From AV80 sp035536995 (GTDB lineage: Bacteria > Verrucomicrobiota > Verrucomicrobiia > Chthoniobacterales > UBA10450), in the NCBI GenBank assembly GCA_035536995.1, contig DATLNB010000054.1:32306-96305 (forward strand): a DNA stretch of 64,000 nucleotides. The letters are read 5' to 3'. Both the position numbers and the translations under genes were made by a program. The notes under the pieces are model-generated. The model did no database searches and was not told the origin of the DNA. It saw only the letters and a program-made list of their open reading frames with translations. Below, piece after piece: positions 49,988 through 56,989 of this stretch (positions are counted from its first letter, which is position 1; each line of letters starts with the position of its first letter).

Positions 49988-50721
49988 ACACGCGAACCCG
50001 CGTCTTGTTGCTGGGCGCGAAGGGTCGCATGGGGCAGGCGATCGCGGCTGCCGCGGAAAAGATGGATGCGTCAATCGCCGCGGCGCTCGACCTGGGAGAC
50101 GATCCGACGGCACATACCACTCATTGCGACGTGGTGATCGACTTTAGCCACTCGAACGGGACCCTCTCGCTCGCTCGGGCCTGCCGGGAAGCGAAAAAGC
50201 CGGCTGTGATCGGAACAACCGGCCACTCCAACGAGGAACGCGCCGCCATCGAGGAGTTGGCCGGAGAAGTTCCAGTCGTCCTGTCGCCAAACTTCAGCGT
50301 CGGTGTGAACGCTCTCTTTTGGCTGAGCCGGAAGACGGCCGAAATGCTCGGGGACGGTTTTGATTTGGAGATCGTCGAAGCGCACCACCGCTCGAAGAAG
50401 GACGCCCCGAGCGGGACCGCAAAGAAACTGGCGGAGATTTTGTGCGAGGTCCGCGGACTCGATTACGGCGCGAATGTCGCCCACGGGCGGGAAGGTTTGG
50501 TTGGCGAGCGTCCTGCAAACGAGATAGGGGTCCACTCGATCCGAGGCGGCGACGTCGTAGGCGATCATACGGTGACCTTTGCCGGGGCCGGGGAGCGATT
50601 GGAATTGACCCACAAGGCCGCGAGCCGCGAGACGTTTGCGACCGGGGCATTGCGGGCAGCACGCTGGGTTGTGGGAAAACCGGCTGGGCTTTACAGCATG
50701 GAAGATGTCCTGGGGCTGTAA
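49984..50721 (+). CDS. dapB: 4-hydroxy-tetrahydrodipicolinate reductase
   Basis: DapB reduces the DapA product with NAD(P)H. GTG 49984 (overlapping the dapA stop) gives 245 aa, shorter than the usual 265-270. It has the nucleotide-binding GAKGRMG (11-17), GTTGHSNEE, the active-site EAHHRSKKDAPSGTA (132-146) and the HTVTFAGAGERLELTHKA closing region. The open frame extending to 49879 includes the dapA 3' end and is not needed. folK follows 37 bases later. Confidence 0.95.
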   Translation: MNTRTRVLLLGAKGRMGQAIAAAAEKMDASIAAALDLGDDPTAHTTHCDVVIDFSHSNGTLSLARACREAKKPAVIGTTGHSNEERAAIEELAGEVPVVLSPNFSVGVNALFWLSRKTAEMLGDGFDLEIVEAHHRSKKDAPSGTAKKLAEILCEVRGLDYGANVAHGREGLVGERPANEIGVHSIRGGDVVGDHTVTFAGAGERLELTHKAASRETFATGALRAARWVVGKPAGLYSMEDVLGL

Positions 50722-50758
50722 TCAGGATCAGCCACCTGACGGACTTACGCCGTAAAAA

Positions 50759-51259
50759 ATGAGAGCTGGTGTGGCGCTCGGTTCGAATCTCGGCGATCGC
50801 CTGGTCAATCTGCGAAATGCGCGCAAAGACATCGCAGCTCTCGGGGGAGTCCTGCCTCCAATGATGTCGTCTGCGGTTTATGAAACTGAGCCTGTCGGCT
50901 GTGAGCCGGGCGCGGCGCAATTCCTCAATGCCGCGATCGAAATCGGATACGAAGGCCAGCCCGAAGTGTTGTTGAGCGCGCTGAAGACCATCGAGAAAGC
51001 GCTCGGCCGTCCTGGCGATCACGCGCGGAACGTCTCGCGCACCATCGACCTGGACCTTCTCTATTTTGGCGACACCGTGATGTCGGCGCCCCGATTGCAA
51101 TTGCCGCATCCGCGGATCTTCGGACGCGAGTTTGTCCTCCGGCCGCTTGCGGACATTCGCCCGGACCTCGTTCTTCCGGGACAGGCCGATTCCGTGGGGC
51201 AATTGCTCCGCGCACTAACCGCAACTCCGGCAGTGGTGCGTCTCCAGTTGGAGTGGTAG
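50759..51259 (+). CDS. folK: 2-amino-4-hydroxy-6-hydroxymethyldihydropteridine pyrophosphokinase FolK
   Basis: FolK activates the pterin precursor of folate with ATP. The 166-aa protein starts ALGSNLGDR and carries ETEPVGCEPG, FLNAAIEI, ARNVSRTIDLDLLYFGD and LPHPRIFGREFVLRPL, all signature blocks of the HPPK family. It is followed by panB, whose ATG lies 11 bases after its stop. Confidence 0.94.
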   Translation: MRAGVALGSNLGDRLVNLRNARKDIAALGGVLPPMMSSAVYETEPVGCEPGAAQFLNAAIEIGYEGQPEVLLSALKTIEKALGRPGDHARNVSRTIDLDLLYFGDTVMSAPRLQLPHPRIFGREFVLRPLADIRPDLVLPGQADSVGQLLRALTATPAVVRLQLEW

Positions 51260-51270
51260 GGTCTCCGGCC

Positions 51271-52026
51271 ATGCACGATTTTCGTGAGCAGAAACGGCGG
51301 GGCGAGCGCATAACCGCGCTGACGGCTTACGATTACCCCACCGCCCGGCTGCTCGACGAGAGCGGGATCGATATCATTCTTGTTGGCGACTCGTTAGGCA
51401 TGGTTGTTCTCGGGTACGAGGACACCACCGAGGTAACCCTGGCGGAAATGATTCATCATACCCGGGCGGCTGCTCGCGGAGTGAAGCGCGCCCTCCTGGT
51501 CGGCGACCTGCCGATCCATACCTACGATACCCCGGAGCAGGCAGTCGGGTCGGCGCGCGCCCTCATCGAAGCCGGCGCGCAGGCGGTCAAGCTGGAAGGC
51601 GGCAAGAGCCACGTTCGGCAGATCGAGGCGATTGTGGCGGCCGGCATCCCGCTCATGGGCCACATCGGGATGCTTCCGCAAAGTGTCCGTGAAGAAGGCG
51701 GCTACAAGATTAAGGGACGAACCCCGGCGGAAGCGGAAGCGCTTTTACAGGATGCAATCGCAGTGGAGAACGCGGGCGCCTTTGCGGTTGTCCTCGAGAT
51801 CGTGTTGCCCGAGACCGCCCGCCGCATCACCGAAGCGCTTTCAATTCCGACCATCGGCATTGGTTCCGGTTCGCATTGCGATGGGCAGATCCTCGTTACC
51901 CACGACCTGATCGGCCTGTTCCCGTGGTTCACCCCGAAGTTCGTTTCACCGGAAGCGCGGGTAGGCGAGGAGATTCGCCGCGCGACCCAGGCCTTCATTG
52001 CGCGGACGCGATCGGGCGGGGCCTGA
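51271..52026 (+). CDS. panB: 3-methyl-2-oxobutanoate hydroxymethyltransferase PanB
   Basis: PanB makes ketopantoate, the first step to pantothenate. ATG 51271 gives 251 aa; GTG 51253 in the same frame overlaps folK and is less likely. Motifs: TAYDYPTARLLDESG, DIILVGDSLGMVVLGY, VKLEGGK, GHIGMLPQSV and ILVTHDLIGLF. The other pantothenate gene, panC, lies at 4.1 kb, so the pathway genes are split. Confidence 0.95.
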   Translation: MHDFREQKRRGERITALTAYDYPTARLLDESGIDIILVGDSLGMVVLGYEDTTEVTLAEMIHHTRAAARGVKRALLVGDLPIHTYDTPEQAVGSARALIEAGAQAVKLEGGKSHVRQIEAIVAAGIPLMGHIGMLPQSVREEGGYKIKGRTPAEAEALLQDAIAVENAGAFAVVLEIVLPETARRITEALSIPTIGIGSGSHCDGQILVTHDLIGLFPWFTPKFVSPEARVGEEIRRATQAFIARTRSGGA

Positions 52027-52116
52027 CCCTCCGAAGAGTGAACACCGAGCCCTGGCGGATGTCTGTTACTGGTGGATTGACAAGAAACGGCGCAGGCCGG
52101 TTCGTTTTGCGGGTAT

Positions 52117-53175
52117 ATGAGAACGTCTGAGTTCGACTTCGATGAGGCGTTGCTGCAAGGCAGGCAGCAGCGCAGCTGGCTCCTTTTTGGCCTGATGGTT
52201 TCGCTTGCGCTGCACGGCGCGCTTTGCGGTTATTTTTACCGGACCAATTTTCTGTCGGTAAAGAGTCCAATCGAGGACCGCGTCCAGGTGCCCACCTTCA
52301 AGGTGAAGAATGTCGAGACCCAACCGCTCGAAAAGCCGAGCGTCGACCAGGGAGACCCGGCCGCAAAGCCCGAGCCGGACAAGACGGACGTGCAGCTTCC
52401 CGACGAGAAGAAATCGTTTGATCAGCTTCTGGACGACGTTCACGCCACGACGGCTTTGCCCGATGATACTCGGGACGTTTTGCCGGAGACGCCAAAGGTG
52501 GAACAGAATGCCGATTCGGTTATGACCGAGATCGAGCAGAGCAGTGCCCAAACGCTTTCCCAGAGCCCGAATGCGACGCGTGAGCAAAATTTGCTGAACG
52601 ATTCCGCCACTTCTGGACGGCCGCAGCCGGCGTTGACCGGGACCGAGCTCGCGACCAGCACGACGATCAAGCGTCCGAACACTTTCAATAAACTCCCCGG
52701 CGATAGCGCCGGTCCGACGCGCAACAAAGTCCCTGGATTCAGCGACCTCGATTCGCTCCTCTCCCAGAAGGGTCCTCTTGGCGCTGGGACAAAGCTGCGG
52801 ATGCCGGACGACCAACTGTTCCCTTATGACAGTGCCGATCTGCAAACCAGCGCGATCTCCCAGCTCCAGAAACTCGGGACCCTGATCAAGCGCAACCCGA
52901 AATCGACCTTCACGGTGGAAGGCTACACGGATTCCCTTGGTTCTCCGGAATACAACCTCGAGCTAAGCCAGCGCCGGGCCGACAGCGTGAAGGCGTACCT
53001 CGTCGATGTAATGGGAATCAATCCCGCGCAGATCGCAGCGAAGGGTTACGGTGCCAGCAAATTCCTCGTCGCGCCGCGCCCTGTGCCGGTGAATTCTCCC
53101 GAAGAACAGATCGAGATCGAGCGGCAACGACCGAATCGCCGCGTCGTGATCGTCGTCCACACGGACACGCGGTGA
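52117..53175 (+). CDS. Inner-membrane-anchored OmpA-domain protein
   Basis: The 352-aa protein has one N-terminal transmembrane helix (WLLFGLMVSLALHGALCGYFY, near 20-40) as in TonB or inner-membrane MotB-like proteins. A long acidic, low-complexity linker follows, then an OmpA-type peptidoglycan-binding domain at about 225-350 with FTVEGYTDSLGSPEYNLELS, RRADSVKAYLV, AKGYGASK and RRVVIVV. It probably tethers an inner-membrane complex to the cell wall. It is separated from the type II secretion genes by a convergent gap. The partner is unknown. Confidence 0.85.
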   Translation: MRTSEFDFDEALLQGRQQRSWLLFGLMVSLALHGALCGYFYRTNFLSVKSPIEDRVQVPTFKVKNVETQPLEKPSVDQGDPAAKPEPDKTDVQLPDEKKSFDQLLDDVHATTALPDDTRDVLPETPKVEQNADSVMTEIEQSSAQTLSQSPNATREQNLLNDSATSGRPQPALTGTELATSTTIKRPNTFNKLPGDSAGPTRNKVPGFSDLDSLLSQKGPLGAGTKLRMPDDQLFPYDSADLQTSAISQLQKLGTLIKRNPKSTFTVEGYTDSLGSPEYNLELSQRRADSVKAYLVDVMGINPAQIAAKGYGASKFLVAPRPVPVNSPEEQIEIERQRPNRRVVIVVHTDTR

Positions 53176-53199
53176 TGGATTCGTTTCGCGCCGGGCAGC

Positions 53200-53229
53200 G
53201 GACGGCGCAGCGCGCCGTCCCTACCAGTT
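53200..53229. repeat. Half copy of the AACTGGTAGGGACG palindromic element
   Basis: GGACGGCGC-AGC-GCGCCGTCC (53200-53220) is followed directly by CTACCAGTT (53221-53229), matching one hairpin plus one terminal repeat of the element at 48128. On the minus strand the last bases read AAC TGG TAG, the final two codons and stop of the pseudopilin gene. The other half is missing. Confidence 0.82.
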
Positions 53230-53826
53230 CTTGATCCACTGCGCTTGGCTTGGCCCAGCCTTGCCCCCGGTGCTCCACAGATCGAACGTTGGATTGTATC
53301 CATCGGAACCAGATGGAGCCGAGCTCTTCACGGTCGAATACCCATAGGAAAAACCGAAGGGATCTTTGATGAACGTCACCGGCTGAGTCTGCGTGGTAGG
53401 ATCGAGCTGGTTTGGCTTGAAAGGAAAATAAACCTTCGATTCGGCCGCGCGCGTCGGATCGTTATCGGCGTCGCCGCTAATCATTTTATAAAGCGCCAGG
53501 CTCGCAGCTCGATACTTCGCGTCAGTCGGGTCTCCCACGCTGTTTGGGAACAGTGAATTGGTCTCTGCGCTGCTCGGATACACGCCGTTATCCGCCTTGT
53601 AATTCTCCAACGCCGCCGAGATCGCAGCGATCTCGGCTTCGGCACGCGATCGTTTCCCTTTCTTCTGGACGTAACCGGCTGTCCCGAGAACGAGTCCTCC
53701 TAGAACGACAATAATTGCAACGACGACAAGCAACTCGATAACCGTGAACCCACGGGCCTCGCGAGACGACGAATTTCCTTCGTCATTCCTCATTCCGTCA
53801 TTCGTCATTCCGGCTTCGCCGCTCAC
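53221..53826 (-). CDS. Type II secretion/type IV pilin-like pseudopilin (GspG type)
   Basis: The 201-aa protein has a prepilin peptidase site G-FTVIELLVVVAIIVV (Gly followed by Phe, then Glu at +5) near residue 26, and the conserved pilin helix, followed by a GspG-like globular domain (SRAEAEIAAISAALENYKADNGVYP, FPFKPNQLDP). The leader is unusually long (26 aa) and its codons form a GAATGACGA repeat. The start is GTG 53826, overlapping the gspF stop as GTGA. The stop codon is supplied by the palindromic repeat at 53200-53229, so the C-terminus may be altered compared with its ancestor. Confidence 0.88.
   Translation of the reverse strand: MSGEAGMTNDGMRNDEGNSSSREARGFTVIELLVVVAIIVVLGGLVLGTAGYVQKKGKRSRAEAEIAAISAALENYKADNGVYPSSAETNSLFPNSVGDPTDAKYRAASLALYKMISGDADNDPTRAAESKVYFPFKPNQLDPTTQTQPVTFIKDPFGFSYGYSTVKSSAPSGSDGYNPTFDLWSTGGKAGPSQAQWIKNW
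53762..53817. repeat. GAATGACGA-type repeat encoding the pseudopilin leader
   Basis: On the minus strand the words GAATGACGAATGACGG, AATGAGGAATGACGAAGG and further related words run through codons 5-20 of the pseudopilin gene. The same words are found at 29405 and 45782. The leader peptide is cleaved in mature pseudopilins, so such sequence would be tolerated. Confidence 0.65.
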
Positions 53827-55121
53827 GCCTGCTGCTGCAATTCAGTGATAATGCTGATCAAGGGCATGAAGAGCGCGATCACGATCGTGCCGACGATCAG
53901 CGCGAGAAAGACAATCATCATGGGCTCGAGCATCGACGTCACAGCGGCAACCGAATTGTCCACTTCGTCGTCGTAAACCTCTGCGATCTTCAATAGCATC
54001 TCGGGCAGCTGGCCGGTCTCTTCTCCCACGTCGATCATGCTGATGACCATCGGTGGGAAGGCCCCGCTGGCCTCGAGCGGAAGCACGATCGATTCGCCCT
54101 CCTTAACGCTGTCGTGGACCTGCCCAATCGCTTCGGCGATCACGACGTTGCCAGCGGTTTCCCGGGTGATCGTCAGGGCCTGCAAAATCGGGACCCCGCT
54201 CGTGACCAGGGTCCCGAGGGTGCGGGAGAAGCGCGAGATCGCGGTCTTTCGAAGCAGATCGCCAAAGAGTGGGGCGCGAAGTTTTACCCGATCGAGGAAG
54301 GCACGGCCGCCACGGCTTCGAGACATGACTTTGAAACCGATGATCGACCCCACCACAGCGCCGAGCAAAATCATCCAATTGTTTTGCACGAATCCGCTGA
54401 TGCCGATCACAAAAACCGTGATCGCCGGCAAGGGCTTGTCCCCGAGCATGTCGTGGAAAATCGCCTGGAAGCGGGGAACGATGAAAACGAGGAGGAAGGT
54501 TAGAATTCCCACTGCGAGGACGAGCACGATGATCGGGTAAACCATCGCTGCCATGACCTTGTTCTTGATCTTTTGCGCTTTTTCCTGGAACTCGGCCAGC
54601 CGGGTCAGGACAACTTCGAGCACGCCGCCAAGCTCACCGGCCCTTACCATGTTGACGTAAAGATCGTTGAAGATGCGCGGGTGCTGGGCCAGTCCTTCCG
54701 AGAACGTGCTCCCGCCCTGGACCGAGTCGGCGAGCTTATCGATGGTTTTTTTGAGGGTTGCGTCGCGCTCCTGTTTGGCGAGCACGTTCAGCCCACGCAG
54801 GAGCGGGAGGCCCGCGTCGATCAGAGTCGCAAGCTGGCGGGTGAAGATCATCAGGATCTTCGGTTTGACCGTTTTGCGCTGGAACAAAACGATGTTCGTG
54901 CCTTTGGACTTTCGCTCGGCCCGGGGCGCCTTCGTTTTCTTGGGCCGGGCTGCCGCCTTGGCTTGCGCCGGCGCGGTGGCCGCACCTTCCTCGTAAACGT
55001 GAGTCGGGAAATAGCCCGCCCGCCTCAGCTCGCCGATCGCTTCATTCGTGGTTGAGGCCTCGACCAGCCCCGTCGATTCCTGTCCACGCGCATCAAGTGC
55101 GATGTAGGTGTAGCGCGCCAC
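53823..55121 (-). CDS. Type II secretion/type IV pilus inner-membrane protein (GspF/PilC)
   Basis: The 432-aa protein has two GspF domains, each followed by hydrophobic helices: TRQLATLIDAGLPLLRGL and SRFSRTLGTLVTSGVPILQAL start the domains, and helices at about 210-232, 250-275 and 400-425 cross the membrane. It is the platform protein of the secretion or pilus machine. A Lys/Arg/Ala-rich N-terminal linker (AAARPKKTKAPRAERKSK) precedes domain one. It overlaps the pseudopilin gene by 4 bases and follows the ATPase gene. Confidence 0.93.
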   Translation of the reverse strand: MARYTYIALDARGQESTGLVEASTTNEAIGELRRAGYFPTHVYEEGAATAPAQAKAAARPKKTKAPRAERKSKGTNIVLFQRKTVKPKILMIFTRQLATLIDAGLPLLRGLNVLAKQERDATLKKTIDKLADSVQGGSTFSEGLAQHPRIFNDLYVNMVRAGELGGVLEVVLTRLAEFQEKAQKIKNKVMAAMVYPIIVLVLAVGILTFLLVFIVPRFQAIFHDMLGDKPLPAITVFVIGISGFVQNNWMILLGAVVGSIIGFKVMSRSRGGRAFLDRVKLRAPLFGDLLRKTAISRFSRTLGTLVTSGVPILQALTITRETAGNVVIAEAIGQVHDSVKEGESIVLPLEASGAFPPMVISMIDVGEETGQLPEMLLKIAEVYDDEVDNSVAAVTSMLEPMMIVFLALIVGTIVIALFMPLISIITELQQQA

Positions 55122-55129
55122 GTTTCAGC

Positions 55130-55198
55130 CCACAGATTTACACGGATGAAACACGGATTGAAGAAAATCTGTGTCCCCATCCGTGAAAAATCCGGTTC
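55130..55198. repeat. Palindromic CCACAGATTT...AATCCGG repeat, copy 2
   Basis: CCACAGATTTACACGGATGA starts a 30-base match (one mismatch) to the reverse complement of 49063-49092; it is followed by AAAATCTGTGTCCCCATCCG, so the element is internally inverted. It fills the gap between gspF and gspE. Confidence 0.8.
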
Positions 55199-55207
55199 AT
55201 CAGAGGC

Positions 55208-56896
55208 TCAAGTATATTTGAGGACCTCCTCGATCGTCGTGTCGCCGGCGAAAATGCTGCGCAACCCGTCGTGCCGGAGCGTCACCATCCCGAGCTCGAC
55301 GGCTTTTTCTTTCAAGGTCACGCTCGGCGCCCGTTCGTTGATCAGCTCGCGGAGCGGGTCGGTGATCTTCAATAATTCGTAGATGCCTTTCCGGCCTTTG
55401 TAGCCGGTCTGGTTGCAGGCATCGCAGCCTTTTCCGTAATAGAAGTTGCGGTCCCCGATGTCGCGCCGGGAAAGCCCGAGCTGAGCGAGCAACATTTCGC
55501 TGGGCTGATAGGTGGCCCGGCATTGCGGACAGATGCTGCGGAGAAGGCGCTGCCCGAGGACAGCTTCCAGGGTCGATGAGATGAGGAAGGGTTCGACCCC
55601 CATGTCGATCAACCGGGTGATTGCGCCGGGCGCGTCGTTCGTGTGCAAAGTCGTGAAAACCAGATGCCCGGTAAGCGATGCCTGGATGGAGATCTGCGCC
55701 GTCTCCAGATCGCGCGTCTCGCCGACCATGATCCGGTCTGGGTCCTGCCGCAGGAAAGCTCGCAGGGTTCGCGCGAAGGTGAGCCCGATCGCTTCATTCA
55801 CCGGGACCTGCACGATTCCCTCCAGGTCGTATTCCACCGGTTCCTCCGCCGTAAGCAGCTTCGAGTCGATCGTGTTGATCCGGCGCAGGCAGGAATAAAG
55901 CGTCGTTGTTTTACCCGAGCCCGTCGGGCCGGTGACAATGAAAATACCGTTCGGCCGATTGATCGCTTCGATAACGTATTCGTAGATGTAGTCGGGCAAT
56001 CCGAGCGCTTCTAGGTCGAGGTTAACCGTCGAGCGATCGAGGACGCGGAGCACGACACTTTCGCCGAATTGCGTCGGCAGCGTCGAGACGCGCAGGTCGA
56101 CAGCCCGGCCGGCCACATTTTTCTGGATGCGGCCGTCCTGCGGCAGGCGGCGCTCGGCGATGTTCATATTCGCCATCACCTTCACTCGCGAAATAACCGG
56201 CAGCGCGAGGTGCCGCGGCGGCGGGGCCATCTCGTAAAGCGCCCCATCCACCCGGTAACGGATTTTGAATTCGTTCTCGAACGGCTCGAAATGAATGTCG
56301 CTCGCCCGGTCCTGAATGGCCTGGAACAAGATCAGATCGACGAAGCGAATGATCGGCGTGGCATTCGCGTCGGCCTCGACTGCGGAGGCGCTTTCATCGG
56401 TTCCGCGCACCGACAGCAGCTCGCCGGTTTCGCCGAGCTGCTTGAGGATGTCCTCCATGCTCGAGCTGTCGCTGCCGTAGTAGCGCTTGATCCGCTCCTC
56501 GATTTCGTCCGTCGGCGCGACTACCACGTGGACGTCTTTGCCGAGGGCAAATCGCAGGTCTTCGGCGGCGCGAAGGTCGAGCGGATCGACCAGGGCGACG
56601 CTCAGAGTGTTATCGCTGCTCGCGACCGGTAGCGCGCGGTGGAGCCGGGCCAGGCCGCCTGGAACCAGTCGCAAAATCTCAGGCGCAATGTCGGCGTCTC
56701 CCAGCTCGACGAAATCGGTCCCGAGAGCGTCGGCGATGACCTGGTAAAAACCGTGATGATCGACAAAGCCGCTGTCGATCAAGGCTTGCTCGATCGATTT
56801 GCCATTGAGCTGCGCTTCCTGGATCACGTCCTCGGCCTGCGAAGGCTGGAGGACCTGTTGCTCGATGAAGATGTCGGCAACCTGTTGCGCGTTCAT
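55208..56896 (-). CDS. Type II secretion/type IV pilus ATPase (GspE/PilB), second copy in the run
   Basis: The 562-aa protein has a GspE N-terminal domain, Walker A GPTGSGKTTTLYS, Asp box and His box (TLHTNDAPGAITRL), ERRLPQDGRI, VGETRDLETAQ as Walker B region, and the CxxC pairs CPQCRATYQ and CDACNQTGYKGR of the zinc-binding domain. It powers pilus or pseudopilus assembly. A second, related ATPase gene lies directly upstream on the same strand, so one of them may drive assembly and the other may be specialised or retract. It is followed by gspF. Confidence 0.94.
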   Translation of the reverse strand: MNAQQVADIFIEQQVLQPSQAEDVIQEAQLNGKSIEQALIDSGFVDHHGFYQVIADALGTDFVELGDADIAPEILRLVPGGLARLHRALPVASSDNTLSVALVDPLDLRAAEDLRFALGKDVHVVVAPTDEIEERIKRYYGSDSSSMEDILKQLGETGELLSVRGTDESASAVEADANATPIIRFVDLILFQAIQDRASDIHFEPFENEFKIRYRVDGALYEMAPPPRHLALPVISRVKVMANMNIAERRLPQDGRIQKNVAGRAVDLRVSTLPTQFGESVVLRVLDRSTVNLDLEALGLPDYIYEYVIEAINRPNGIFIVTGPTGSGKTTTLYSCLRRINTIDSKLLTAEEPVEYDLEGIVQVPVNEAIGLTFARTLRAFLRQDPDRIMVGETRDLETAQISIQASLTGHLVFTTLHTNDAPGAITRLIDMGVEPFLISSTLEAVLGQRLLRSICPQCRATYQPSEMLLAQLGLSRRDIGDRNFYYGKGCDACNQTGYKGRKGIYELLKITDPLRELINERAPSVTLKEKAVELGMVTLRHDGLRSIFAGDTTIEEVLKYT

Positions 56897-56912
56897 GGCA
56901 GCCAGAAAATTG

Positions 56913-56974
56913 TTGTAGGGCGTTTCTGTGAAACGCCGCCAAAATCCGTGGCGTCTGACTTAGACGCCCTACAA
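56913..56974. repeat. Dispersed palindromic element, copy B (TTGTAGGGCG family)
   Basis: Sixty-two bases bounded by TTGTAGGGCG (56913-56922) and CGCCCTACAA (56965-56974). Two hairpins, GGCGTTT-CTGT-GAAACGCC and GGCGTCT-GACTT-AGACGCC, lie inside the terminal repeat. It lies between the two ATPase genes and shares both arms with the 45320 element in opposite orientation. Confidence 0.88.
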
Positions 56975-56989
56975 GTTGGTGGTTGGCAG

